Source: Lucifuga dentata (Eukaryota; Chordata; Actinopteri; Ophidiiformes; Bythitidae). Taken from it: a stretch of DNA of 64,000 nt. This document shows, in pieces, positions 1-12,080 of this stretch. The stretch spans positions 124,001 through 188,000 of the forward strand of contig VXCM01000133.1 of assembly GCA_014773175.1 (NCBI GenBank). Direction: 5' to 3'. How positions within the stretch are numbered: the first letter of the stretch is position 1; each line of letters opens with the position of its first letter. Position numbers and translations under genes: made by a program. The notes under the pieces were generated by a model that ran no database searches, was not told where the DNA came from, and saw only the letters and a list, made by a program, of their open reading frames with translations.

Positions 1-345
1 GTGGAAATATAAAGAGGAATATATAAAAGAATAAATAAATGTGGAAATATAAAAAGGAATATATACAAGAATAAATAAATAAATGTGGAAATATAAGACA
101 AATTAAAAATACATAAAAGAATAATTATGAGTATTTTTTATTCATTTTCACATTTATTTGTTCATTTATTCATGTATATATATGTATTTATTGATTTATT
201 TCTGTATTTATTTCTGTATATTTTTCTATATATTTATTAATTTTCCATTTAAATTTCTGTATTAATTTCCTTATATATTTTTTAAAATTTTTCTATTTAT
301 TTATTTTACTATAGTTTTATTTATTTATTTATTCCATAGGTAGGT
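1..345. repeat. AT-rich tandem/inverted low-complexity DNA
   Basis: The first ~130 bases repeat a unit of the type 'aaataaatgtggaaatata...aggaatatata' several times. Bases 130-330 carry the complementary words (tttatttatt, tatatttccat and similar), so the block is a degenerate minisatellite that could fold back on itself. It ends in a short GTAG/GGAT run near 340-360. No coding content is visible. Confidence 0.6.
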
Positions 346-362
346 AGGTAGGATGGATGGAC

Positions 363-497
363 GGATAAAATCACATGCTTTTTGCAATATATAGATATGT
401 AGATGCAGAAACATTTTTAACATGTTGTGNGGATAAAATCACATGCTTTTTGCAATATATAGATATGTAGATGCAGAAACATTTTTAACATGTTGTG
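363..497. other. 67-bp direct duplication around a single N (assembly join)
   Basis: Bases 363-429 and 431-497 are identical, with one N at 430 between them. The pattern recurs at eight other Ns in the window, which points to two contigs placed end to end without merging their overlap rather than to a biological duplication. Confidence 0.85.
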
Positions 498-499
498 TT

Positions 500-752
500 G
501 TGTTGGTTTGGCCAGTGTCACGTGATTGGCGCTTCAAAATTGGTGGGGGTGGGGCCAGACTTCACTTAGGTTATAAATCAGTTAGTGATCAGAAACTTCA
601 CAAATAAACGTCCAATTAGATTTTACGTTAGCTTGGCGACGTCGGGATTTTTTTTTTTTTTTTTTTTTTTTTTAAATATTTGAACGGTTTTGTAAAACAG
701 TTAACAACAACAAAAACTGTTTTTTGAATTTATACGGCAGTTGTGTATCAGG
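500..752 (+). promoter_or_regulatory. gtsf1: Probable gtsf1 promoter and non-coding exon 1
   Basis: An E-box CACGTG (519-524) abuts an inverted CCAAT box (ATTGG, 525-529), and a TATA-like TATAAA lies at 572-577, so transcription would start near 600. A strong donor (CAG|gtaagac) follows base 752. A non-coding exon of about 150 nt would then splice to an acceptor just before the ATG at 1287. The motifs are seen; the start site and splice are inferred. Poly-T runs at 650-673 and 1128-1156 are low-complexity. Confidence 0.45.
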
Positions 753-1122
753 TAAGACAAATGATGACTATTAAATATTGGATAAGGCCCTTGGCAAAAG
801 TTTGGCTAGCTAACTCGGCTAGTAGCCAGTTTGTTCCCAGCGCGGTCATATTATTGCAAAGTTTTGCTTGTCAAGTTGTCGAGTTAGTTATTTACGGGAC
901 AATTAAAATTCACATATCCTTAATACTGCTGCAATTTTAGCGTTTTTATTTTGCCATTTTTTTAGACCCGTGAATTTTGGAGGAAATTTGTGGTGACGTG
1001 CTGTGAGAGACAACACGGCTGGTGAAAATTAAGCACAGGACATTACGACGGATTTCTGCTTTAATAAAAACAAACGTTTTGGTGTTGAAAACGGTCATAA
1101 TGTGGACAAATTGCTTGTTGGT

Positions 1123-1156
<34 letters not shown>

Positions 1157-1286
1157 CTCGGATGATCAGCTAATTGAAACTACAAATGTATTGCGGTGAC
1201 ATTTTGAAAAGACAAACGTTCACTTGTGACTGAACAAACCTACCTGAATTGTTTCGCTTACCTTCTCCTTTTACCTCTCGCTAGAG

Positions 1287-2873
1287 ATGGCAACGAACAA
1301 CTTCAGTTTTGGGACCACTTCTAGTTCTTGTGCTACTCCTACTGCAGGGAGAGCACAGTTGGCAGAGGAATTTGGTAAAAAGTCAGATTTATTCTGTTTA
1401 CAAATGTGGTTGTTTTTGTTGTGGTCTGTTTTGTGGCTGTTGGTACCAAAATGTATAAATTTCTACTTTGCTTCTTCTCTTGTATTTCAAAGATGTTAAA
1501 GGAAACGACCCTGACAAACTTATCCAGTGTCCTTTTGACAAGAATCACCAGATCCGGGTGTGCCGCTTCCCATACCACCTGATAAAGTGCAGGAAGGTGA
1601 GTAGAGTCCTATATTACTGAAAATAACATTAACGGACAGGAGAAATCGCCATTTAGAATTACAATACAGGTTCATGTGAGTATGCTGTGTTAACTGTTCC
1701 TTCCCTCAGATTAATGGCATTTATCAAGTTTTAGCATTTATACAAGAACACAACCATCAAAGTTCAGTTTAAGGATGCATGATATGAGCGATGTGATATA
1801 TATATATATATATATATTAGAGTTTTTGCATTTCAGCCTATAGAGAACAGGAGAACTTGCCATCTAAAGTCTAAATGGAAAGCCAAATGTCATCCTCCAG
1901 AAAATGAATGTGAATATTTCAAAGGAAATAATCTCAACTGAATCATCCACATAGAATGATTTGACTGAATGTATGTTTAACTTTATCTCTCTCTCTCTTT
2001 TGCAGAATCATCCCAAGCTGGCCAGTGAGCTTAAGACCTGTCCGTATAATGCTCGCCATCTTTTGCTGAAGGAAGAGCTGCTCCACCATACTGAAACCTG
2101 TGAGGACAGAGTGACTGTGAAACAAGCTGGTGAGATTGTCATTTGTCTCTAGCCTTCCCGTGCATTCTGAGGTAAATTATGAGTACAGTCTCTGATTTGA
2201 TTTGTACTCTGTTTATAATTGCAGAAGAAGAGAAAGACTCTAAATGGCAGGTTCCTCTCAGTACTTGGAAAAGCCCCGACATGATGGAAGACTGGGATAA
2301 AGGTGAGTGTTTGATTAGCAACAATTTGATGATTATGTTGCAGTTGAATTCTGCCAGAATAAGTCAGGTGAGGTAAGGTTGAAAGTAGTTTAAACGGGCA
2401 AACGAAGGATTTGTTGTATCCTTGATTCCAGTATTTGGATTAAGTACATGATAGCCAAATTAATTTGACGTACAAGTGCTCTTCTATCCCTGAACGTATT
2501 TGTCCATCCATAAATTTAGTCTGCTTGTGGTCCTGTGTTTTTGCCCTGGTTGGCTATGGAACACATTACTATTCAGTGCGGCGTCTATAAAGGTAACGGA
2601 GACATTCTTATTAATTACAGAGATTGATGACAGTACTGTTCTGTTTGTGTGGGGCACAACAGCCAAGAATCCAAAGTAAGTAGTGAGCTTCACCCTTTCA
2701 CTTCAGGTCTTTGTCATTCTCAACTCCTTTCACATTTATGGATATTTGGTCTGGTCCTTTTAACTCACATTTTGGGTGTGTTTCTATGCAGAATGGAGGA
2801 GAGGTCTACCAACAATTTTGGACCCAGTTTTAGGCCACCAAATAGTGTTCCATGGTCTTCATATGCACCATGA
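1287..2873 (+). CDS. gtsf1: Gametocyte-specific factor 1 (CHHC zinc-finger piRNA cofactor)
   Basis: Six coding exons join in frame: 1287-1374, 1493-1596, 2006-2129, 2225-2302, 2621-2675 and 2792-2873. All have GT-AG borders and the total is 531 nt (176 aa). Two U11-48K-type CHHC zinc fingers are visible: C42-H48-H58-C62, containing [19 protein letters not shown], and C76-H82-H92-C96. An acidic, tryptophan-containing tail follows ([15 protein letters not shown]). GTSF1 proteins bind RNA through the fingers and assist PIWI proteins in germ-cell transposon silencing. The start is the only upstream ATG in frame. It adds about 25 residues compared with human GTSF1 as I recall it, including an FSFG motif and a Ser/Thr-rich stretch. 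The gene converges on nr4a1. Family identity is very secure; the N-terminal exon is less so. Confidence 0.95.
1798..1817. repeat. (TA)n microsatellite in gtsf1 intron
   Basis: A pure TA dinucleotide run lies in the intron between the two exons that encode the two CHHC fingers. Confidence 0.9.
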
Positions 2874-2940
2874 GTTTGCTTTAATGCATGCATATTTCTT
2901 TTAAAACATGTTCTTAGAAGTTTTTTTTTTTTACAGCTTA

Positions 2941-2946
2941 AATAAA
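2941..2946 (+). terminator. gtsf1: gtsf1 poly(A) signal
   Basis: A canonical AATAAA lies 68 nt past the stop codon, after a T-rich stretch, giving a very short 3' UTR. Its position directly after the last exon makes it the likely cleavage signal. Confidence 0.7.
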
Positions 2947-3260
2947 TTCATATGACAAATCCAGCACTCATTTATTTTCCTTCAAAATAACAAAGAAGTT
3001 TGTAAATTTAATGAAAGCTGTTTAACCAAAATTTTGGGTAATCTGTCATGGAAATTGTTGGTGAAATTACTGTTATGACAATTTACAATATTTGCAGTTT
3101 GACAGTTAGTTTGGAATAAGATTGTGTTCATTCAAATTTCAAGTTGTCACAGTAAATTTGTGTTTGAACTGAGAGGAATTTGATAACATTTTGCATGGAT
3201 ACACCAAAGTAGTCATCTGAAAGTGCAAGTGATAGTTTCTGTTGGCGTAGCTCCTGTTCA

Positions 3261-3282
3261 GCCAGTGAGCTTAAGACCTGTC
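3261..3282 (+). repeat. 22-nt exact copy of gtsf1 exon 3 sequence
   Basis: The 22 bases here are identical to 2021-2042 inside gtsf1 exon 3, the part encoding ASELKTC. Flanking bases do not align, so this is a small fragment rather than a duplicated exon. Confidence 0.8.
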
Positions 3283-6210
3283 TGTGTTAAACTTTAAACT
3301 TTTTCATATAATCATATGCTTGTTTATGTTTCCTATCTGGATTTCCCTTTGATTTTTCAGTATTTACACTGCATTTCATTGCATGACCACATGATGGCAA
3401 TGCTTAATTTGAGTCCATCACAAGTCAACCCAAGCCCTCATTAAAGGTGTTCTGCCCAGTCCTGTTGTTGAGACTTAAGATCATTTTATCATCTTTTTTT
3501 ATTTTTTGATTCAGTTAACTCCTGATTATCAGACATATTTAGTATAATTTGTGGAAGCTGCATAGGAGTTTAATTGTAGCAATTCCCTTTGCTTACAGAA
3601 AATACAGTAAACTGTCTTCAGGTATCTGGGGAGAGTTATAGGAGTAAACTCCAAGTAAGAGGATAATCCCACTGTGGTGGCATTCTGTCATGTGTTAGTG
3701 GTATTATTGATTTCATGTGATGACTCTATTTTTGTTGGGGCTATTTTTGGTTGTGTTCAGACAGCCACCAGGCTGCCCTGTCACCATCTGGAAAGACAAG
3801 ATATGACTCCTCAGAAGAGTACGTGCAGAACATACAGTCCAAGGCTCTGACCGCTTTACTAGGACCTCCGTGTCTGCAGAGGAGCCACCACATAAGCTTA
3901 GTTGTGTAGTATATCACATCTTCCTCATTAAACCTCATTCAGTAACTTTAATTTAATACTTGCCAGTAGAAACTGATACCAACTGGATATAGAAGTTTGT
4001 GGCCTGTGAAAAGTGAAACATCTGCATCAAGCCAGTGAAATGAGTTTAATATGATCATTCATTTCTACATAACTATCTGCTTGATTCTTTATTAGAACGT
4101 TTTTTGTTTTTTTTAGGGAGATATTTTCTGATTTACACATTCTAGATATGTCAACAGTTCCAGTTGACATATTGACAAATGAGGTATTATACCTTATCTG
4201 TATCATCAATCAGAAAATTGTAAGGCATGTTAAAGGAAGTATGTTTTTGTATGTCCATATTGTTTTGTAATTTAAGTCTAAAAGGGGTCAATACTGACAA
4301 AATTGTGTGGTTTGTGCAATATTTCCTATCAAAATGCTAAATCATTTTGCAAAAGAATAAGCTGCTTTCAAGCTATTGATCAATAATAAAACAAAAGTGG
4401 GATTATTTGGTGAAATTGTGAACTCTGTCCACCATGAACGGCTTGATTAAAGCTTCATTTCAAATATTATTTTATTAACCTTTTAGAGAGCAGTATATTG
4501 AATAAACACTAAGTTCCTCTTTGGTAGGATTTATTACTTTACTATCATGCTGTTTCAGTGCTCATGTCAGCTCCTTTCACCACATCACAGTAGTAGAATT
4601 TATTCTTTCAAACAAATGAGTTTGACCATACATTAAGTCACCTAAAGTCTAAATGAAGCCAGGAACCAGAAACAAAAGTATGCTTTATGGAGGATGGGTT
4701 GAACAGTATCAAGTCGTCCCTTTGCCAGTCACATTGAGACGTGACCCATCTGAAACTTGGCATGCTCAGGCTGGCTGCTGGACACTCTGCAAACACGTTT
4801 AAGGCATGCGGCCCAGGCTTGTCGCCTACAAGTGAAACCCAAGCCTCTCTGTCAGTCCTGTTTTATAATAGTGACATTCTCATATTCTCACAGACACTAG
4901 TGTCCTGCACAATGTGTGGGGGGACGGTTTGGGCTCTGGAGCTGGTTTCTAATCCTGTAACTCTGAAGCCTGTAATCCTCTATTATCACTGGCATTTCAT
5001 ATTCAACTCCTTCTGCTTCTTCACTTTCACAGTTTCCACTGAGACATGATGTAGAGAGCTGTCCACCTCATCAGCAAAAGCCTCATTGAAAAAATTATGT
5101 AATCACAGTGATGGGACTATCCAATTCCTCTTGCATTCATCCTATCTGCTGTAAGGTTACTGAGTCTTCCAGGTTTATATGAGGTTACTGTCCAGCCCCC
5201 CACTGGGAACTTTAAAATCTGTAACTCAAGAGATGTGTGTCCCAGCCAGCTGTAGTTAATTTTGCTGTAACTTCTCCATTCGATAGCAAATAGAAATAAG
5301 ATCAGAATCACTTCAGTCTGAGTGCAATAAATCTGCAGGGATTCATCTCGGTGACACATGCATATTAACAGGATCATATACGACACGTTGCTGCTGCGAA
5401 TGGTCCAGTGAACCTTACTGAATAAAATATAATATGGCTAAGGTGACCTAAAGATATTACTTTTGCAGAATAACTTTTCTGCTTTCCTATTTGACTCTTT
5501 TGCTATGTAAAGAAATTCTTTAGCATTCAACTGTTGACAATATACATTTCATTATACTCATTTTGGCTGCTGCTCTTCCCATTTCATTGTCCATCATATT
5601 GTCATCATCATCATATCACTGTATTTTTGGTCATATAGTGAAAATGGTTTAAATGCTAATTGTTTTGTTATGCTGTATATTGCATACTGTCCCTTTACCT
5701 TTGCAAGTAATAAATGTTTCATAGAATTAACATGAAGTATGAAGGCAATGGACACATTTACAGTCTGTATTGTGGATGCAAACTGTTTCCTCCATCTCCT
5801 CCTGTAACTTTACAATTTCCTGTCGTGTTTGCTCATGACTTCCCAGCAGATGTCCTATACTTTCCTCTACGTGTTGCCCAGTTTTTGCACACACATCTGC
5901 AGCTCAGTAAATCATCAACCAGAATGTGTTTAGTCTGTCTGCAACTTGTACAGTGTTAGGTTGTCTTGTGTGCTAATGCCTGACTCCAGCCTTTGCCCAG
6001 TCATGATTCTCATCTTCTTCCTGCTAACCATTTGCAGACATTAGTATCTGTCTACATTGGATATTATGCTGCCTGATACCTGTAGAAATTCTCAAACCTC
6101 TCCATTTGTGGGTTTGTTATGGATAGTTGATAGTTGATAATGGTTCTTTGCAACAAAAAAAAAAAAAAAAAANAAAAAAAAAAAAAAAAAAGAGGCCGTT
6201 AATGCTGCAC

Positions 6211-6252
6211 CATAGTCATATATATATACTATGGTATATATATATGACTATG
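6211..6252. repeat. Perfect AT-rich hairpin
   Basis: Arms of 19 nt (6211-6229 and 6234-6252) are perfectly complementary around a 4-nt loop (TATG). The arms are mostly TA repeats bounded by CATAGTCA/TGACTATG. A further TA run follows, with the CCATAG word repeated. Confidence 0.85.
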
Positions 6253-6846
6253 ATATATATATATATATACACCATAGATATATATATATACTTTGTGTTG
6301 AGTTTTCAATAAAGTATATTCTCTGATATGTTAGAATGTAAACTGACAACTATTTACAATAAATTCAGCACTTATCAGTAAGAAAAAATATAATAATTGT
6401 TTCTTTGTGTAAATAACTAGAAAATCTGCCCAAACTGTTTTCATTGCAGAGTATCATTGCAAAATATCATAATAATAATGTGGCAGCAGCAGGCTGTAAA
6501 GCTGACTTATGTGTAACAATTCCTTTTGGCAACAGATCAGAACACACTGCTGAACACCCCCNCCCTTCCCTCTCAGTTATGTTCTGGTCTCTTTTTAGAA
6601 GCCTATGGAATTCACTGTCCAGTCTCAAGTGAGCCACACTACTACATCATTGTATAATGCTGCACTCTCACATACATGTGTGCGTCAAAATGTGAATGTA
6701 TATCTCGTACTACTTTCAGCAAGTATTATGGAAAAGCTAAGTTAAAGCTTAAGGGTAAAGTTTATGGGTTATTTATAGATTTCACCGGGTGCAGCTGTTA
6801 AATCTCAAATGACGCTTCTCACCGAGTACAGATAACAAAAGCAGTT

Positions 6847-6852
6847 TTTATT
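6847..6852 (-). terminator. nr4a1: Candidate nr4a1 poly(A) signal
   Basis: On the minus strand this reads AATAAA, about 980 nt beyond the nr4a1 stop codon. It would give a 3' UTR of ordinary length. I saw no nearer canonical signal in 6853-7831, but this was read by eye. Confidence 0.4.
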
Positions 6853-7831
6853 TATGTAATGTGACACTGCAGTAAAAGACAATATTTTTTCAACATGTAA
6901 AAATGCCCCAAAACAAACTTTGATTGTGCCAGCGTAGAAGGAAGTTAATCATACCCAACATATTTTACAAAAAGGACCAGTGACTGAGACTGCTTGAAAC
7001 TGGATGATTAAAAGTGTATTAGCTGCTCATTAAGGTTTATCAAGTGTCTTTGCATGACACTTGAATGATAACTGAATATAACTAAAAAAAAAAAAAAAAA
7101 AAAAAAATGCTGCCATTCAATATAAAAGTCAGTGATGCTGTAAATTTTATGTGTAAAAAAGCTTTAATACAACAAACCAAACGTTGATTTTGGAGCTGGA
7201 AAGTCATGACTAATGCAGGTATTCTGTGTTGTTTGCGCACCAGTGGAGCACCTGAAGGATTCAATATTCTGAATAAAAATGAAATAACAGACAATTTAAT
7301 AGTTAAAGACAGCACAATAATGCTTTGTCAGATATTTTATGTGCAATCTGATTTACTGAAATGCAGAATATTTGTTGCAAACAACTGTCGCCCCATTACA
7401 TCCTTGAAATAATGGTGCAAATATGAATTGTGTTGAATTCGTAATGGTTCTCAAAGTGCAATAATTTAACCTCTGTCACTCTTCCTTCTTTCCATTCATG
7501 GCATCTTGTTGTGTGTAAACAGTCATGTTTTGGTCCATGAGCTGGCCTTCTATGGAGAACATGATTTCCTGGAAAAACTAGCAAGAGAATTGTGAGGCAA
7601 TAATCGTTATTCCCCAATCAGCTTCCACACTTTGTGCATAGAGCTCATTAGGGGGATGAATCAAAGGTTATTTAACTCATACAGAGATGTAGGATTCAGA
7701 AATTGCCCTTTTCCCTTGCAGCTTCATAATCCAGTCCATTATGATTCTTTTATGAGTTCTTAGCTTGTCTTCCTGGCTCTCATATAAACTTCAGATTTTA
7801 TATCACTGATATTACAGACAGTCTTACTGTT

Positions 7832-10800
7832 TCAAAAAGGAAGTGTATCCATGAAGATTTTATCCACAATAGGTGGTGGAGGAACAAGATCTTCCAGTTT
7901 AAGGTAAAAGATGCGCTGTAGGCCTTGTATGCACAGTGTCCTGAGCTCCGGCAGCTTCCCAAGCAGTCTGGACAAATAATTGGGCCGCAAAGAATCAGTG
8001 GAGCAGGCAGAGACGTGATCTCTGAGGCAAGTGATGAGCTGATTCTGCATGTCCTCCACACGTTTTGGCTCCTTAAGGCCATGCCGGTCTATAGAGGATG
8101 AAAAGGTGTACATGAGAGAGGATACAGGATTGGTCAGATTTATGCCTCATTGTTTATACTTAAAGGACCCTACTGGTCATTTTGCATGTTTGAGCCTATA
8201 TATTCAATTTTTATACATGTTACATTCCCAAAGGCTAAAACTGTTAAAGCTTTCCTGATATTTTGCAAAATCTTGTAATCTTTCAAAATCAACTATTCAA
8301 GTCATACATCCACCTTAAAAGTCAGTGTTTCACCTGCTGATAGTTACACAGCCTTATGAAGTCACAGTCATTTAAATTTTTTCATAAACTTAGGTCTTCT
8401 TTTGGAACTATATTCCCCAGTGGAGACATATATTCACTCCACACTTTATATTGCGCTTAAACACTAAAATTACGTAACTTTGAAAAAAAAAAAAATCCTG
8501 AATACACGTCTTGTTCGCAATGATATATTACCTATCCCAAGAACGTTTCATGTATCAACAAGTTTATTTTAATAGAGTACCAGAAAGAACTGAAACCAAT
8601 GGCAGTCTGGAATACAGGGAAAAAAAAATCACCGTTCCAGTAGCTTGCTTTGAGAAATGATTGTCAGTAATGTTATGTGTATGAAAATTGAATATATTAG
8701 GCTCAAATATGCAAAATTTAAAACTTCTTCACATCAGACAAGTTGACTTGTGATAGCAGGAAAAAGGTGTAACTAGTAAAAATGATGGCTCTGTTATACT
8801 GACACAACTAAATGGAATACAGCCATTATTAATGTGATTAGGTACACCACTGTTTGACAAGGCACAATGTCTGCTCTGACAAAGGTTTATTACTTTATTT
8901 CTCTGAAATCAGCTGTAAAAAAAAATAGAAGCACCACAAGGTTCACATTAACTAGCTTGTGGACTTCTGTAGTGGACACACACACATACATACACACATT
9001 GGAGTTGGCAGCGTTGCCAGCGCTGCTACTTTGGAACAATTCCTTGGCTTTGAATGTTGCGTGGTTATATTTAGTCCAGTGTAATATATATATATATTAC
9101 ATCTCTCCTGGACTATATGTGAGGTCATGTTAATGTTTATCATACAGCTGTCCTGTCAATCCTCGATTGTGTAACAGTCTTGTATTGTGTCCAACAAAGC
9201 CAAAATACAAACTGCTAAATAAATGTAACTCTGGTTCTGATTACCTCCACCAAGAAGAATGTTGGTCCAAGTTGTCTGTTTTTTGTAATTATTTCTTTGT
9301 TAGCAGGATAGATTTCAGTTTTCAGGGAAATTTGGTGTAAAGTTAGCTATGAGCCATGGAAGAAGTGATCAGCTTTGGTGCAGATAACACCACCATGTGG
9401 CCATTTATATAGCAATTGAGGCTTTTGCTTAGTATTCCTGAACTGAAGCTTTTCCTGAATTCCTTGGAAGACAAATTTATCAGCATAATGCATATCAGTG
9501 TGTTTCTGCCTAAACAGATATGCCATTTTAAGTACCGAAACAGGTACTGTATTTCACCATTCTTCCTCCAATTTTCATCCAAATCTGCACTAAATTTGGT
9601 ACATAACATACAGTATTTTTCTGAGCCCCCCAGAAGTTATTAATTTGTTATTCACAGTGGTTTTTTGTCGTTTGTTCCCATATTTTTGCAGGCATGTTCT
9701 GTTGAACATAAACTGCCACAACTCTTGAAGACGTTTGGAAAATGAAACGTATATAATATCAGCTCTATTTAATGGCCATAAATCTGTGGTTATGGGTCTG
9801 ACTCACTTGAAGTTTTGCATAATTCATCCTTGTACAAAGCCCTAATATTCCCAAACAGCATTTAGGTATTCTCCAAACATCATGCCAGTCACCATGATGT
9901 CACTGTGTATTTTGATGCAGATTATGAAGCTAATTAAAAGCTTCTAAATAATTTAAGATAAATAAATTTAAAAAAACAATAACAGTGGAGGGTCTTTGTT
10001 GCCTTGGTGATGATATGCACATTGTGAGCACTTTCTAGTTTGTGATGATTTATCTATGATTTATAAACTGCAGCATCCCATTGCACTGTGTGTATGAAAC
10101 TCTCACCAGTGATGATCACCAGGGCGGTGAGACAGGAGAAGGAGGAAACATCAAGCTTCATGCGATGGAGGCTTTGAGAAAAATCCAAGATGGAGTCAAT
10201 CCAGTCCCCAAAGCCTCGGACACACTGCAGCTTATGAAGAACAACCCCATTACAGAAGATCAGCTTGTCTGTCTCAGGACTGGACCTTCAAAAAAAAAAA
10301 AAAAAAAAAAAAAAAAACACTGTTTATAACTTGTTACACGTTATATTACACGTGTGTATTACCATTGCATGAAAGCCACTGCAAAGGTTTTGAGAGTCAT
10401 ACTCACCGGTACGCAAGACGCAGGATGAATAATTCAACAAAAGCAGATTCCAACAGCAGCTCTTGATCCTCTGAGCAAAACTCAGAGAAATCCGGGATAC
10501 TCTTTGTCCAGTTCCTGATGACTTCCATGGAAGCTGTGAGCAAGTCATAGAACTGCTGAATCTCGCTGGCATCCTTTTTCTCTGAGACATTCACCACTGT
10601 TTCTTGATACTGGAATTATGGACAACAGATACATTCAAACATCAGTTAAGTTGTGCCATTTGGTGGGTAATCAAATGATCCCCATAATGTCGAACTGAAA
10701 CAAACCAAATAACTTGGAAACAATTATTTTGTCCACCTTAGAGTAATCCAGCTTCCCAATGCCAGGGTTTGAGTCAATGTGGGCCCTCACAAGAGAAGCA

Positions 10801-12080
10801 ATCATGCTCACTGGAGATACTGTTGATGTCAAATCCTGTGTGACTTTAGGCTTGGAAGGCAGGCGACCTCTTCGTCCTTTAAGGCTGTCTGTTCTCACAA
10901 CTGGAAGAATGGTAGTATTCTAGGTAGTATTAACTGAGAAGTTGCCTTTTGAATTCTTGTTTAATATTTATTCATTTTATTTTCATTGCTGGTGTTATTG
11001 GAAAAATTCTACTTTCAATTCACCTTTCAAAATAATTTAGGTAATAATAATAAAGGAACTCACCTTCCTTTACCATGCCCACAGCCAGACACTTCTGGAA
11101 ACGGCAGAATTGGCATCGATTCCTCCTCCGTTTGTCCACAGGACAATCCTTGTTGGCGAGGCAAACATACTTGGAATTTTTTTGTACAGTGCGCTGAAGA
11201 AAAAAAAAAAATATTTGTCTTAAATAAAGAATGGAACAACACATTCAGTTAGATGCAGCACACAGTGAAGTGGCTAAATAGACAAAGCAGGACTGATTAC
11301 CTTGAAAAACCCTTTGCATCCCTCACATGTCCGAACGCCATAGTGTTGACAGGAGGCATTGTCTCCACACACAGCACAGTGACCCTCATTTCCACTGGGA
11401 CTTTTTAATTTAGGTGATAAGCTTTCATCCAGCTGGTCAGTGCTATCTAAGTTACATGGTTGCTCCAGTGCCAAGGGGGAAAATGTTAAGGCCAATGGGT
11501 GGGGTTGGGTCAAAACAAAAGGGCCCTGATCTCTTAAATGAGGTTGGCCCAAATGAGACATATCCTCCACAGACCCTGAACTAAAGGTGAAGAAAGAAGG
11601 TGGCACTGAAGTCTCCTCAGCTGCCCAGTATCCTGGAGTGGGAGAGTAGGGCCCAAAGGCTGAATCCCATGCAGATGCAGGTTGATTCTGGTACCCAGGA
11701 GTTGAAGGAGATGAGGCTGATGTGGGGCTGCCAAAATAATCTGACCCACTAGGAGACACAGCCTCATCCAGGTAACTCAGTGTGAATGTTCCAGGATAGC
11801 AGCCATAAGCCTGGAAGTCGTCTAGCTTTAAGGGCGATTCCTGACCTGATGGTGGAGTGGCATTGGTAGGAGCTGCAGTGATCTGGCATGAATATGTGTC
11901 AAAGTCCCCTGTGTATGTGCCCACCACGGAGGTGATGCTTGGCAAAGGTGGTGCAGACAGATGGTCCCGTGGGCTGCTCATATCCACGGCCAGCCTGGAC
12001 ATAAAGTCTGTATTCTGGAGCTCTGAACTGCCGAGGCTGTTCTCATGCTGAGATCCATGCTGGGGGTGTACGCAAGTCAT
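7832..12080 (-). CDS. nr4a1: Nuclear receptor NR4A1 (Nur77/NGFI-B)
   Basis: Six coding exons join in frame on the minus strand: 12080-11301, 11193-11064, 10900-10737, 10609-10407, 10285-10107 and 8088-7832, giving 570 aa. An N-terminal transactivation region rich in Ser/Pro/Thr (about 1-230) precedes a two-finger DNA-binding domain (C235, C238, C252, C255; C271, C277, C287, C290). The P-box is CEGCKG, and the A-box [11 protein letters not shown] marks NR4A monomer binding to the NBRE. A complete ligand-binding domain follows ([31 protein letters not shown]) and ends in MDTLPF. NR4A1 is an immediate-early, ligand-independent transcription factor of the nucleus. The start ATG (MTCVHPQHG) lies 2 nt inside the exon, after a good acceptor. 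Human NR4A1 is 598 aa. The last intron carries a TTAA-type miniature element. Confidence 0.97.
8160..8722. mobile_element. TTAA-ended miniature inverted-repeat element, copy 1
   Basis: The left end reads TTAAAGGACC and runs through TTTGAGCCTATATATTCAAT. The right part holds the inverted counterpart (TGATTGTCAGTAATG...AAATTGAATATATTAGGCTCAAA) but lacks the terminal GGTCCTTTAA. The interior matches copies at 31.8, 53.9 and 55.6 kb. It lies in the last nr4a1 intron, in the opposite orientation to copies 2 and 3. Confidence 0.8.
9074..9117. repeat. Imperfect cruciform with TA core
   Basis: An inner palindrome of GTAA(TA)nTTAC is bracketed by AGTCCAG and CTGGACT, so the stretch can form a two-step stem. 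It lies in the last nr4a1 intron beside a short CA run (8980-9000). Confidence 0.6.
9238..9660. repeat. Degenerate interspersed repeat (ACCTCCACCAAG family)
   Basis: The stretch begins with TTACCTCCACCAAGAAG, then a TTTGTTAGCAGGATAGATTTC block and 'TTTGGTGCAGAT'. I recall this arrangement from a common teleost dispersed repeat. End fragments of what may be the same family (GCCCTTCTAGTT) occur at 13675-13742 and 47575-47634. The family name is not certain. Confidence 0.45.

Larger units (their letters stand above)
2960..6840. other. Convergent spacer between gtsf1 and nr4a1
   Basis: No exon with both splice borders and a recognisable protein could be found on either strand. ORFs of 60-100 codons here (for example 4741-5049 + and 5117-5386 -) have no recognisable motif. 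The spacer contains a 22-nt copy of gtsf1 exon 3 (3261-3282), an N inside a poly-A run (6173), an AT-rich hairpin (6211-6252) and an N in a C-run (6562). Confidence 0.6.

Noticed and set aside
7082..7106. Long poly-A/poly-T tracts as tails of processed retrocopies
   Set aside because: The tracts are not preceded by gene-like sequence or flanked by target duplications, and many coincide with single-N joins.
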